A stretch of DNA of 64,000 nucleotides from Actinomadura luzonensis (GTDB taxonomy: Bacteria; Actinomycetota; Actinomycetes; Streptosporangiales; Streptosporangiaceae). The translations under genes and the position numbers were made by a program. This document shows, piece after piece, positions 27,571 through 36,132 of this stretch; the stretch's first letter is position 1; each line of letters starts with the position of its first letter. Below the pieces are notes generated by a model that worked only from the letters and a program-made list of their open reading frames with translations, searched no databases and had not been told where the DNA came from. Location: positions 1,989,001 to 2,053,000 of the forward strand of contig NZ_JAKRKC020000001.1 of the NCBI RefSeq assembly GCF_022664455.2, in the 5' to 3' direction.

Positions 27571-28484
27571 CTCGACCCAACGCGCCTCGCCGTCTGCTTC
27601 CTTCCCGGCATCACCGCGCCCGAGTTGGTCAGGCTCTGATCGCCGACATCGCCGAACGCCTGACGCCACGGGATGCCGAGATCCTCGACGCCGTCTGGGA
27701 GCACCGCGTCCTCACCACCGACCAACTCGCCGCGATCTTCTTCCCAAGCGTCCACCGGGCCCGTCACCGCCTCCTGGACCTCTACGAGCTACGTGCCCTG
27801 GACCGCTTCCGTCCCTGGGCCCCTACCGGGAGCCGCCCCTGGCACTGGATTCTCGGCACCACCGGTGCTCATCACTTGGCCGCCCAGCGCGGCATCACTC
27901 CGGCTGAGCTCCGCTACCGTCCCGATTCGGCCGGCGCGATCGCCTTCTCATCTCGGCTGACGCACCAGGTAGGCGTGAACGAGTTCTTCGCTCAACTTCA
28001 CGCCACGGCCCACCGTCGAGCTGACGGATCCGAGGTGGCCGAATGGTGGCCTGAACGCCGATGCGCCGCCCTATGGGGTGATCTCGCCCGTCCGGACGCC
28101 TTCGGCCGCTGGAGCGAGTCCAGCCCGACCGGCAAACCGGACACGATCGACTTCTTCCTTGAACACGACACCGGTACCGAGCCGCTGTCCCGCGTCCTGG
28201 CCAAGCTCGACGGGTACGCCGCCCTCGCCGAAGCAACCGGAATCACGACGCCCGTTCTCTTCTGGCTTCCGAATCCCACGCGGGAGGCCAACTTCCGTAA
28301 GCTCCTGACGGCCTCCAGCGTGCCCGTCGCCACGGCCGTCCACACTCCCGCTACAGCCCCTGACGGCCCCGCTGGACCCGTATGGCTGCCAACCGGCTCA
28401 GCCGGTCCCCGCCGCCGTCTGATCGGCCTGCGGAGCGCGTGGGGCCAGGTAGATGCCGCTGACCCCAACTGCGTCATCGCGTAA
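27567..28484 (+). CDS. Replication-relaxation family protein
   Basis: This is a 305-residue protein with ATGA overlap with the coupling gene. The N-terminal winged-helix-like part reads LTPRDAEILDAVWEHRVLTTDQLAAIFFPS and RARHRLLDLYELRALDRFRPW. The central part (TGAHHLAAQRG, LTHQVGVNEFFAQL, PDTIDFFLEHDTGTEPLSRVLAKLDGY) is characteristic of the replication-relaxation family of actinobacterial plasmids and conjugative elements. It is thought to act on plasmid or element DNA, perhaps in relaxation, but the enzyme activity is not proven. No classical relaxase is found in the operon, so this may be the DNA-processing protein (inference). Confidence 0.82.
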   Translation: MTRPNAPRRLLPSRHHRARVGQALIADIAERLTPRDAEILDAVWEHRVLTTDQLAAIFFPSVHRARHRLLDLYELRALDRFRPWAPTGSRPWHWILGTTGAHHLAAQRGITPAELRYRPDSAGAIAFSSRLTHQVGVNEFFAQLHATAHRRADGSEVAEWWPERRCAALWGDLARPDAFGRWSESSPTGKPDTIDFFLEHDTGTEPLSRVLAKLDGYAALAEATGITTPVLFWLPNPTREANFRKLLTASSVPVATAVHTPATAPDGPAGPVWLPTGSAGPRRRLIGLRSAWGQVDAADPNCVIA

Positions 28485-29467
28485 TGCCGGTCATCACCGC
28501 CACGGCGATCGGGGCCTTCGCCCTGATCGCCGTGTTTCTCAGCGTGCTCGCGACCGCGCTACCGGGTTATGACGCTCCAAACGCTTCCTGTGGTACGTCC
28601 GTGCCCACCGACATCCCGCCCCTCTACCTCGATCTCTACCAGCAGGCCGAAGCTCGCTATGGCATCCCTTGGACCGTCCTGGCAGCGGTCGGCGAGGCCG
28701 AATCCGACCACGGCCGAGGCACCGGACCTGGAATCCTCAACGGCACCAACCACGCCGGAGCGGCCGGACCGATGCAGTTCATGCCAACCACCTGGCACTC
28801 CTACGGGGTTGACGGTAACGCCGACGGACGCAAGGACATCTACGACCCGGCCGACGCAATCCCGGCCGCAGCCGATCACCTGCGCCGCAATGGCGCCCGA
28901 GCCAACCTGGAACAGGCTCTCCTGCGCTACAACCACGATCCTGCTTACGTCGTCAAGGTCCTACGTCTGGCCGAGTCCTACGCCACAGCCACCGCAGACC
29001 CTGCCTGCACGCCACTGGCAATCAATGGAACCGGGCACAGCGCGACGGCGATAGCAGCAGCATCCCGGTGGCTCGGCACCCCCTACTCGTACGGCGGCGG
29101 TGGCCTCGACGGCCCTACCCGAGGGATCGAGCAGGGCGCGAACATGGTCGGCTTCGATTGCTCCGGCCTCACCCGCTATGCCTGGCACCAGGCCGGAACA
29201 GCTCTGCCGCGCACGACGACGGAACAGTGGCATGCTCTCCCCCACGTTCGGCCCGGCGAGCAGCTGCCTGGAGACCTCGTGTTCTTCCAAGGGGCCGACG
29301 GGGGCCCCGACCATCCCGGGCACGTCGGCCTCGTGCTGGACGGAGACCGCATGATCGAAGCCCCACGCACCGGCGAGCGCATCCGTGTCAGCAGCTACAC
29401 CGATCGCCAGGACATCGTCGGTTACGCCCGGCCGATGAGCATCACTAAGTCCGGGCCGTACGGCTAG
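28484..29467 (+). CDS. Bifunctional lytic transglycosylase / NlpC-P60 endopeptidase
   Basis: This 327-residue protein starts at ATG overlapping the previous stop (TAATG). After a signal/anchor helix (residues 5-28), residues about 45-165 form a transglycosylase domain (AAVGEAESDHG with the catalytic Glu, GAAGPMQFMPTTW, YDPADAI). Residues about 190-320 form an NlpC/P60 domain: GFDCSGLTRYAW with the catalytic Cys, LPGDLVFF, and HPGHVGLVLDG with the His. It cuts peptidoglycan to let the transfer apparatus through, as VirB1 and TcpG-type proteins do. It is the last gene of the transfer operon. Confidence 0.92.
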   Translation: MPVITATAIGAFALIAVFLSVLATALPGYDAPNASCGTSVPTDIPPLYLDLYQQAEARYGIPWTVLAAVGEAESDHGRGTGPGILNGTNHAGAAGPMQFMPTTWHSYGVDGNADGRKDIYDPADAIPAAADHLRRNGARANLEQALLRYNHDPAYVVKVLRLAESYATATADPACTPLAINGTGHSATAIAAASRWLGTPYSYGGGGLDGPTRGIEQGANMVGFDCSGLTRYAWHQAGTALPRTTTEQWHALPHVRPGEQLPGDLVFFQGADGGPDHPGHVGLVLDGDRMIEAPRTGERIRVSSYTDRQDIVGYARPMSITKSGPYG

Positions 29468-29471
29468 GAAT

Positions 29472-29511
29472 GAGGGCGGGCGTGTCAGCCGTGGCCGACA
29501 CGCCCGCCCTC
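29472..29511. terminator. Strong hairpin ending the conjugation operon
   Basis: GAGGGCGGGCGTGTC, ten bases, GACACGCCCGCCCTC form a perfect 15-bp stem beginning 4 bases after the stop of the transglycosylase gene. There is no T-run. It can serve both this operon and the convergent gene ending at 29522. Confidence 0.8.
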
Positions 29512-29521
29512 CTGTGCCGTG

Positions 29522-29860
29522 TCAGATGTCGCCGCCGCGTAGGCGGCACCTGCGCTCGTCCGCCGGATCCAGAAGGATCGCGGGCAGCTTCTCCATCCTT
29601 AGGTCGAGGGCACGGTGTATGCGGTGCCAGCCGTCGATCACCAGGCGGTTGCCGGGAGGCAGGGCGCATGGGAGCGGGACGACCAAGAGGGGTTTGGTCA
29701 GGTCCACCGTCGCGGCGTGGTCAGGGTCGATGCGGATGAGGTCCTTGACGCCGATCAACGTCCGGATAGCAGCCGGGCGTACTGGGTGGCGTCGGGCCAG
29801 ACGAGTGGCCAGGTCTACATCCCATGCCCACCCGAGGAGGGTGAACATCTCATCGGACAT
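29522..29860 (-). CDS. Small ParB/sulfiredoxin-fold-like protein
   Basis: This is 112 residues from ATG with GAGGAG upstream. The segment KPLLVVPLPCALPPGNRLVIDGWHRIHRALDLRMEKLPAILLD resembles the ParB/sulfiredoxin fold, where NxLVIDGxHR is the typical motif around the nucleotide-binding Arg. The N-terminal half includes the RRHPVRPAAIRTLIGVKDLIRIDPDH region and shows no known domain. It is encoded 36 bases after the HTH protein and probably in one operon with it. A role in partition or maintenance of the element is possible, but the assignment is tentative. Confidence 0.65.
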   Translation of the reverse strand: MSDEMFTLLGWAWDVDLATRLARRHPVRPAAIRTLIGVKDLIRIDPDHAATVDLTKPLLVVPLPCALPPGNRLVIDGWHRIHRALDLRMEKLPAILLDPADERRCRLRGGDI

Positions 29861-29896
29861 GGTTTCTCCTCACGTCAGGGCCATAGAGGCCACTCA

Positions 29897-30862
29897 CTAG
29901 GCCTCCTGAGACCTGGCCGCACGGAAGCGGTTGGGGCCCTCGCCGACGAGCTCGGCCTCACCGGTGCGGGCGAGGGTGTCGAGGGCGTTGGCGACCGCTC
30001 CGGAAGACCGGCCGAGCACCTTCGCGATCTCGTTCGCGGTGAACGCTAGGTCGGGATGCTTCGTCAGATGGGCGACGACGTCCGGGCGCAGCGGCCGAGG
30101 GGCGCTGCGGTCGCCGCGCGAGGAGCCCCATGTGCTGGTGGTCTTGGGCTGGCTCGTACGGGCGGCCTTGCGCACGTCTGCGGTGCCGGTGTAGATGGCC
30201 TCCAACCCCTTGGTCAATGCCGTTTCGTCGTCGGACAAGAGGGCCGCGTAGGTGGTGGTCACGGCGCTGAGGAGGTCGGTCAGGGCGCGGCGCGTGTCCT
30301 CGACCGTGCGGGCCTTGGCCAATGCCTCGGCGGCCTGCTGGCGTCGGGCTTCCTCCTCAGCCTGCGCTTGGGCCAGCTGTGCCTCGGCGAGCGCGCGACG
30401 GTCGGCTTCCTGTTCCAGAATGCGCATGGCCTCCTGGAGAGAGATCGTGGGTGTCTGAGCGCTGGTTCGATCTGGGGTGGCCTGAGCCTCCTGAGCGGCT
30501 GATTCAGGGGCGTCCGGAACCGCCGACGCCACGGTGCTCTCGTCGGGTGTTGTGGGCGTGTCGGTCGTTGCCGTAACCGTGTCGTTCTGGCTCTTGGCGT
30601 GGGCGATGATCGGGGCCCAGGTATCGGGTAGGGCGCGCCCGTCCTCGGAACGCCCGCCCGGCGTGCGGACCGCGTGACCTGCCTCAGCGAACGCCGTAAG
30701 GGCTTTGGTGGCGGTCGGCCGAGAGACACAGGCGGCCTCGGCGATCGCTGTGATGGAGGCAGAAGGCGTTGCCTTCAGCGCCGTCCACACCTTGCCCGCC
30801 GTACCTTCGGGGTGAAATTCCACCGAGGCGCCACTCGTCTCGGACGTCATGTTCATCGCCAT
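29897..30862 (-). CDS. Two-ended winged-helix protein with central coiled coil
   Basis: This is 321 residues from the ATG at 30862, which has GGAGGAG seven bases upstream; the frame is open further back to 30925 but without a ribosome site. Residues about 20-75 form a winged helix (GKVWTALKATPSASITAIAEAACVSR then PTATKALTAFAEAGHAV). A Thr/Pro/Glu-rich linker follows, then a coiled coil of about 50 residues (SLQEAMRILEQEADRRAL and following, rich in Ala/Gln/Glu). A second winged helix closes the protein (DLAFTANEIAKVLGRSSGAVANALDTL). Two DNA-binding ends separated by a coiled coil suggest a bridging, regulatory or partition protein. Confidence 0.7.
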   Translation of the reverse strand: MAMNMTSETSGASVEFHPEGTAGKVWTALKATPSASITAIAEAACVSRPTATKALTAFAEAGHAVRTPGGRSEDGRALPDTWAPIIAHAKSQNDTVTATTDTPTTPDESTVASAVPDAPESAAQEAQATPDRTSAQTPTISLQEAMRILEQEADRRALAEAQLAQAQAEEEARRQQAAEALAKARTVEDTRRALTDLLSAVTTTYAALLSDDETALTKGLEAIYTGTADVRKAARTSQPKTTSTWGSSRGDRSAPRPLRPDVVAHLTKHPDLAFTANEIAKVLGRSSGAVANALDTLARTGEAELVGEGPNRFRAARSQEA

Positions 30863-30887
30863 TCTTTCTCCTCCGGCTTGGATTTGC

Positions 30888-30907
30888 GGCCCCGAATTGA
30901 TGGGGCC
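30888..30907. promoter_or_regulatory. Hairpin in the leader of the winged-helix gene
   Basis: GGCCCC, eight bases, GGGGCC form a 6-bp stem about 25 bases before the start at 30862. It may influence translation or be an operator. No other support is seen. Confidence 0.3.
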
Positions 30908-31142
30908 TAATTTGTTCGTACACAACGACTATTTCTCGACCCCAAACGCAAAGCAAGCCGATCCGGCGACGCTTGGGTAAAAACAATGGACTCGCGAACA
31001 TCGAATCTGGCAATGATCTCTCCGCATTGCTATGCCCCAGCCCATTAACCCCAGCGCAATCAGGGGCCGCCCACGGCAGGCCAGAATGCAGAGCCAAAGA
31101 ATCCAGGGAAGGGCTCGCACGGGCCAATAGAAGGAGGAATCA

Positions 31143-31409
31143 ATGGAGGCAGTGGCAGCACGGTCGGATCGCTTCTTGCCGAGTTATCGACTCGTAAGGC
31201 GAGTCGGGCGGGCCACCGGTACCCTGCACGACCGCACTCACGTGCGCCCGGCCGGTAGCGCGAGGGTACCGATCAAGACGGCAGGACGATCGGCAGAGCG
31301 ATCGGCGCACCGACCGGCGGGACGATCGACAGCGCGCAAAGGAAGCGCAAGGAAGGTCCGCGCTTCAGGGAAGCAGGTCTTCCTGCGCGTGGGGCGGGTC
31401 GTACTCTAA
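31143..31409 (+). CDS. Small Arg-rich basic protein
   Basis: This is an 88-residue ORF with one of the best ribosome sites in the region (AAGGAGG, five bases, ATG) and a hairpin terminator 3 bases after its stop, so it is probably expressed. It is very basic (Arg, Ala, Gly, Ser), including a repetitive RSAERSAHRPAGRSTARKGSARK tract in its second half, and lacks Cys and membrane segments. The basic character suggests nucleic-acid binding. No family is recognised. It is divergent from the winged-helix protein gene. Confidence 0.55.
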   Translation: MEAVAARSDRFLPSYRLVRRVGRATGTLHDRTHVRPAGSARVPIKTAGRSAERSAHRPAGRSTARKGSARKVRASGKQVFLRVGRVVL

Positions 31410-31411
31410 GG

Positions 31412-31450
31412 GAGTGGGACCAGCCGGATAGCAGCCGGTTGGTCCCACTC
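31412..31450. terminator. 16-bp hairpin terminator with ATAGCAG loop
   Basis: GAGTGGGACCAGCCGG, loop ATAGCAG, CCGGTTGGTCCCACTC form a stem of 16 pairs with one G-T wobble, directly after the stop of the small basic ORF. The seven-base loop is identical to that of the hairpin at 36103. Confidence 0.75.
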
Positions 31451-31837
31451 TTCGTGGGCGTTCACCAGGCCCGAACTAGCGCATCACCAGGCAGGCATCT
31501 CACTGCTGCGCATGACGACAAGCGTGACGACTCCACGGCCTCCTGGCGCTCTCGATGCCAGCGTGGCGGCAACAACACGTGACAGCGAGGGCGCCGGAGC
31601 CGACGAGATCACTCACCTCGACGGTCTTGTTGACTCGATCACTGGGCGTCCCGCATCCTCCGATACTTGCACGCCCCTCGCGAGCCTATGGAATTACATC
31701 CGTAATAAGCGCATGGCCTGCGAATCCTTTCCTTGCTACGTGCTCACCGTTGCGCGCGGACGCGCTGGTATATCAAGCGTCAACTCGCCGGCTCGCGTCA
31801 AGTCGTCAATAATGGCTAGCCGCGCTGATCCAGCTCC
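31451..31837. other. Intergenic stretch without a supported gene
   Basis: A plus-strand ORF of 117 codons (31512-31865) covers much of this, but it has no ribosome site and odd composition, and it overlaps the end of the BTAD gene. I see no other structure. Confidence 0.4.
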
Positions 31838-32863
31838 TCATTCGCAGGCGGAAATCCTCCTGTAGAGCTGTTCTGTTTGAGGAGACGGCTTCCTTCCTCG
31901 ATTACGCAGGTGTTCGCGTAGTTCGTCGTAGCAGTAATGGACGGCCTGGAGTCTGCCGAGACGGGCGTAAACCTCCATTCGCCTGCGGTAGAGGTGTTCA
32001 GCGACGCCGTCGAGTTCTGTGGCGCGCTCGAGGTAGCTGACCTCGGCTTCGGGCTGTTCCTCCAGATCCGCGAGCTGGGCGAGGGCTTGGACGATGCTGC
32101 GGTTGAGAGCGTCCGCTGCCTGCCGAGCCCAGAAATGCGGGACGGTGGAGAGGTAGGAGCCGGTGTAGAGCTCCGTGGCAGCGATCAACGCGGCCGCCCT
32201 CTCCGAGCCTCCGGCCCGAGCGGCTGCGATGAGAAGGTCGCGGATCTGCCAGACGTCACAGGTGTAGAGGTCGGGGTTGATGCGATACCCGGTGCCGCCG
32301 ACGAACTGGATGACGACGCGTCCATAGTTGCCGGGCATCCCGATGGCCTCGCACATCTTGGCGCGCGTTGCCTTCAGCAGGCCGGCGAACCGGTCGTTCG
32401 GTGCATCGACGTCGGGCCAGAGCTTGTCGCCAGCGGCGGACTTGGTCAGCAAGGAGGAACGGTGCTCGGCGAGCAGGCCCAGGAGCGCCCATGTGTCGGT
32501 TCCCCAGCCACCTGCCGTTCGGCCACGCCCCTCGATGGCGCACTGGCCGATGAGACGGATCACACCGCGCCGATCGGCTCCTGCGCTGTGCAGAACGGCG
32601 GTAGATCTGATGGTTGCCAAAGCGGGCTGTGCGGACAGGTATTCCTCATCCGTCCTGACATGCGAAGTCGTCGCTGGCGCCTGCTGCGGGCCCGTATCAC
32701 CGTGAGGGACTACAGGGGCGAGGACCGTCTGTGCTGTGTCCACACCGTGAAGGCGAGCGTCCGTGGGTGGATGCGCCGAACGGTTGCGCGAGTGGAATGA
32801 GCCGAACGCCACCAGGAGTCCGGCCATAGCCTTGATCGCCTTCCTGACGTGCTGCCGCCGCAT
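31838..32863 (-). CDS. BTAD-type (SARP-like) transcriptional regulator with N-terminal hydrophobic segment
   Basis: This 341-residue protein starts at ATG with AAGGAGG upstream. A short basic start and hydrophobic segment (KAMAGLLVAFGSF) suggest a membrane anchor. Residues about 100-200 look like the winged helix of SARP regulators (LLGLLAEHRSSLLTKSAAGDKLWPD, RVVIQFVGGTGYRINPDLYTCDVW). The rest is the bacterial transcriptional activation domain with TPR-like helices: ELYTGSYLSTVPHFWAR, YLERATELDGVAEHLYRRRMEVYARLG, YDELREHLR. This fits the DNA-binding/BTAD plan. It is divergent from the LuxR gene. Confidence 0.8.
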   Translation of the reverse strand: MRRQHVRKAIKAMAGLLVAFGSFHSRNRSAHPPTDARLHGVDTAQTVLAPVVPHGDTGPQQAPATTSHVRTDEEYLSAQPALATIRSTAVLHSAGADRRGVIRLIGQCAIEGRGRTAGGWGTDTWALLGLLAEHRSSLLTKSAAGDKLWPDVDAPNDRFAGLLKATRAKMCEAIGMPGNYGRVVIQFVGGTGYRINPDLYTCDVWQIRDLLIAAARAGGSERAAALIAATELYTGSYLSTVPHFWARQAADALNRSIVQALAQLADLEEQPEAEVSYLERATELDGVAEHLYRRRMEVYARLGRLQAVHYCYDELREHLRNRGRKPSPQTEQLYRRISACE

Positions 32864-33087
32864 GCTGCCTCCTTGCCGCTCTTGACCGTGTGGACTGATC
32901 GAATCGCGTGCGGCGGCAGATCAGAGGTCCTGAAACTCCTCACGGCGGCTACTGAGCAGGGGCACGGGGTCCAGGATCGCTAGAACGCCTTGCGCTACGG
33001 GGTTTCTGGGCCGCTGCGCCCGCTGGTGAAAACCCACCATCGCGTGGAACCACCCACCGCTCGACACGTCCTCAGAGCATCATCACC

Positions 33088-34128
33088 GTGAGCATCGAAC
33101 CCACTACCCTCTGTCTGGGGGTGTTAGTGGACGGGCAGAATCAGATCAATGCACAGCGCCTGCTGGCAGGCGTTGTTCCAGACGAGATCTTCGCGTCGTA
33201 CTCGAAGCTGCTCGCGGAAGACGGCTGTCATGAGAGCGACGCCGCCTCCCTGCTGGGCGGTGATGAGCGGGTGGCGGAGCTGACCGCTTGCGGGATGGCA
33301 CATCTTCGACCGGACGGTCCGTTGATGCCACCGCGGCTAGTGCCCGCGCCGCCCGAGCTGGCGTTGCAGGGTGTTCTGTCGGATCTCTCACGCCGCCTCG
33401 TCAACGATCAGGAACGGCTGCTGGCCGGGCACAAGCGGCTGAGTGAGTTCCACCAGACATCCGCTGCCGCCTCGCCGAGCGCCGGGATGGACCGGCTCGT
33501 GCAGATCGTCACCGACCGGGACGAGATCAGCCGCCTGTCGTACGCGCTCATCAACGCGGCCCGGCACGACTGGCTCACGCTGGACAACTACGTCCTGGAA
33601 GCGCCCGTCGAAGACTCCACCGGATACGCACCACTACCGGTGTTCGAGGGCCAGGTGCGGTGCCGCGCGATCTACGAGACCCGTTGCGCGGAGCATCCGA
33701 TCGGCGCGAAGACGATCGAGGCCGCGGTGGCCGCCGGAGAGCAGGCGCGGCTGCTGCCTCGTATTGGAATGAAGATGAAGCTCGCGGACGAAGCGGTCGC
33801 GCTCCTTCCGCTCACACCCACGGGGATGGGCGGAGCACTGCTCGTGCGCTCCCCCGTCATCGTCGGTGCCCTGCGGGAGTATTTCGAGCTGCTGTGGGAG
33901 AAGGCGATCCCGTTCGGTAGCACCAAGGCCGCCGGGCCGCTCACGCCAGCACAGGCGCAGGTGCTGCAACTGCTTACCCAAGGACTGTCCGACGAGGCGA
34001 TCGCCCGGCGGATGGACATCAGCGTCAACACCATGCGCAGACACTGGACCGCCATTCGCGATGAGCTGGGTGTGGAGACCCGCTTCGCCGCAGGAGCCGC
34101 AGCGGCGCGCCGCGGCTGGATCGACTGA
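33088..34128 (+). CDS. LuxR-type regulator with TrmB-like sensor region
   Basis: This 346-residue protein starts at GTG. The C-terminal LuxR HTH is clear: LTPAQAQVLQLLTQGLSDEAI, then ARRMDISVNTMRRHWTAI. The middle (DRDEISRLSYALINAARHDWLTLDN to LLVRSPVIVGALREYFELLWEKA) fits the TrmB-like effector part found in many actinobacterial LuxR proteins; no kinase or receiver domain is present. It lies 16 bases upstream of the S9 peptidase gene and probably shares a transcript with it. Confidence 0.82.
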   Translation: MSIEPTTLCLGVLVDGQNQINAQRLLAGVVPDEIFASYSKLLAEDGCHESDAASLLGGDERVAELTACGMAHLRPDGPLMPPRLVPAPPELALQGVLSDLSRRLVNDQERLLAGHKRLSEFHQTSAAASPSAGMDRLVQIVTDRDEISRLSYALINAARHDWLTLDNYVLEAPVEDSTGYAPLPVFEGQVRCRAIYETRCAEHPIGAKTIEAAVAAGEQARLLPRIGMKMKLADEAVALLPLTPTGMGGALLVRSPVIVGALREYFELLWEKAIPFGSTKAAGPLTPAQAQVLQLLTQGLSDEAIARRMDISVNTMRRHWTAIRDELGVETRFAAGAAAARRGWID

Positions 34129-34144
34129 CTCGAGAGGCCGTCAC

Positions 34145-35977
34145 ATGCTCGGATATCTGGACTTCGTCCCCCAGCAGCGATTCCAGCGCACGCTTGCGCT
34201 CTCTCCCAATGGCCGCATGGTCGCCTATTCCAGCCATGCCTCCGGCCACTACGATCTGTGGATCATCCCCGTAGCCGGTGGTGAGCCGCGCCGCGTGGCG
34301 GGCTTTGACAACCGGACGGTACGGCAGTTCGCCTGGACACCCTCCGGCGACCAGCTGGTCTTCACCGCCGACGAGAACGGGGACGAGCAGTTCCGCATCT
34401 ACATGGTCGCTCTGAAGGGCGGCGAACCGACCGAGATCAGCTCCGGGCCGGACTGCCAACGCATCTTGGCCGAATCGCCGTTCGACCCCACCGGTCGTTT
34501 CCTGGCCTACACCGCCAACGACCGCGATCCGGCCGCCCAGGACCTCATCGTCCACGATCTCGAGACCGGCGGTCTCCGCCACTTCACGCCTCCTGAGGGT
34601 GTCGCGTTCGAAGCCGTCAGCCTCTCCCCCGACGGCCGCTGGCTCCTGTCGACCGGCTTCCGTTCCAACACCGACATCGCGGTCTATCTCACCGATCTGA
34701 GTGATCCGGACGCCCAACCTGGTTGCGTGACGTCCGCCCTCGGCGAGGGTGTCTTCGAACCCGGCGCTTGGGCTCCGGACTCCAGCGGCTTCCACCTGCT
34801 CACCGATCACTGGAGCGAGTTCACGGCCGCCGCCTTCTACAACCTCAAGACCAAGTCCCTGCACGCCATCGCCAATCCGAACTGGGACGTCGAAGCCCTC
34901 GACGTCGCCGACGGAGTCCGGATCTGGTCCGTCAACGAAGCCGGCCGTTCTCGCTTGCACGCCGAACGCGACGGTTCCCCGATCTCTCTTCCCGATATCC
35001 CACCCGGAGTCATCTCGGCTCTGTCCCTGGCATCGGACGGTTCCCTCGCGGTCGTCCTGATCGACTCGGCGGCACGGCCGGCGGAACTCGCGATCCTGGA
35101 CCTGGTCGGCCAGGAGTTCCGCTACCTCACCGACACCCGCCCCACGGCCCTGCGTGTCATCGACCCCATCGTCCCCGAGCTGATCACTTACCCGGCCCGC
35201 GACGGACGCGATGTCCACGCCCTGCTCTACCGGCCGAACGGTCCAGGACCTCATCCGGTCCTGCTGTCCATCCACGGCGGCCCGGAAGCCCAGGAACGCC
35301 CCATCTACGCCCGCTCTGGTCTCTACCAGCACCTTCTCCACCAGGGAATCGCCATCCTGGCTCCCAACGCCGCCGGATCGACCGGTTACGGCACCGCCCA
35401 CCAGAAGCTCATCTACCGCGACTGGGGCGGCATCGACCTTGACGATCTTGACCACGGCGTCCGGTACCTGCAGACCCTCGACTGGACCGACACCAGTCGC
35501 CTCGCTGTCATGGGGGCTTCGTACGGCGGATTCGCCGCCCTGTCCTGCCTGGCCCGCCTTCCCTACTCGTGGGCCGCAGGCGTCTCCATCTGTGGTCCCA
35601 GCAACCTGGTCACCTTGGCGAAGGCGTCACCTCCCACCTGGAAGACGTTTGTCTCCACCGTCCTCGGCGATCCTGATACCTGCGCCGAGCACCTCTTGGA
35701 GCGCAGCCCCGTCACTCACGCCGACGGCATCACCGCTCCCCTGTTCGTCATCCAGGGAGCCCACGATCCACGTGTCCCCCAGGCCGAATCCGATCAGATC
35801 GTCACCCGCCTGCGCGAACGGGCTGTGGAAGTCCGGTACGACATCTATCCCGATGAAGGCCACGGGTTCACCAACCGCGCCAACGAACTCACCGCGTACG
35901 AGGCCATCAGCACCTTCCTTCACGCCCACCTGATCGCCACCGGCGCCAATCACCCCGAACCACTCCAGACGGGATGA
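34145..35977 (+). CDS. S9 family (prolyl-oligopeptidase type) serine peptidase
   Basis: This is 610 residues from the ATG at 34145; a longer open frame overlaps the previous gene. The N-terminal half is a beta-propeller with repeated blades such as LSPNGRMVAYSSHASGHYDLW and TPSGDQLVFTADENGD. The C-terminal alpha/beta hydrolase carries the triad: nucleophile in VMGASYGGF, Asp in GAHDPRVP, and His in YPDEGHGF, plus LLSIHGGPE for the oxyanion hole. No signal peptide is seen, so it works in the cytoplasm on peptides or acylated peptides. It is probably co-transcribed with the upstream LuxR gene and ends at a hairpin. Confidence 0.92.
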   Translation: MLGYLDFVPQQRFQRTLALSPNGRMVAYSSHASGHYDLWIIPVAGGEPRRVAGFDNRTVRQFAWTPSGDQLVFTADENGDEQFRIYMVALKGGEPTEISSGPDCQRILAESPFDPTGRFLAYTANDRDPAAQDLIVHDLETGGLRHFTPPEGVAFEAVSLSPDGRWLLSTGFRSNTDIAVYLTDLSDPDAQPGCVTSALGEGVFEPGAWAPDSSGFHLLTDHWSEFTAAAFYNLKTKSLHAIANPNWDVEALDVADGVRIWSVNEAGRSRLHAERDGSPISLPDIPPGVISALSLASDGSLAVVLIDSAARPAELAILDLVGQEFRYLTDTRPTALRVIDPIVPELITYPARDGRDVHALLYRPNGPGPHPVLLSIHGGPEAQERPIYARSGLYQHLLHQGIAILAPNAAGSTGYGTAHQKLIYRDWGGIDLDDLDHGVRYLQTLDWTDTSRLAVMGASYGGFAALSCLARLPYSWAAGVSICGPSNLVTLAKASPPTWKTFVSTVLGDPDTCAEHLLERSPVTHADGITAPLFVIQGAHDPRVPQAESDQIVTRLRERAVEVRYDIYPDEGHGFTNRANELTAYEAISTFLHAHLIATGANHPEPLQTG

Positions 35978-35991
35978 CGGCCCAGAACTGA

Positions 35992-36024
35992 GCGGTGCCC
36001 ACCCGCAGAACGGATGGGCACCGC
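35992..36024. terminator. Hairpin after the S9 peptidase gene
   Basis: GCGGTGCCCA, 13 bases, TGGGCACCGC form a perfect 10-bp stem starting 15 bases after the stop. There is no T-run. Confidence 0.65.
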
Positions 36025-36102
36025 AGTTCACACCAGTCAGCGCTCAGAGCTCCTCAAGGACTGTTCCGAGTCTGCCTGTGCTCATCGCCTCTCTTCTCCG
36101 TG

Positions 36103-36129
36103 CGTCGGCCTGATAGCAGCAGGCCGACG
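36103..36129. terminator. Hairpin with ATAGCAG loop and T-run
   Basis: CGTCGGCCTG, loop ATAGCAG, CAGGCCGACG form a perfect 10-bp stem followed by TTTT on the plus strand. It lies 3 bases from the stop of the minus-strand ATPase gene and can serve both converging transcripts. It shares its loop with the hairpin at 31412. Confidence 0.75.
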
Positions 36130-36132
36130 TTT

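Noticed and set aside
31512..31865. A 117-codon ORF between the hairpin at 31450 and the BTAD gene.
   Set aside because: No ribosome site, no family, and it overlaps the end of the convergent BTAD gene.
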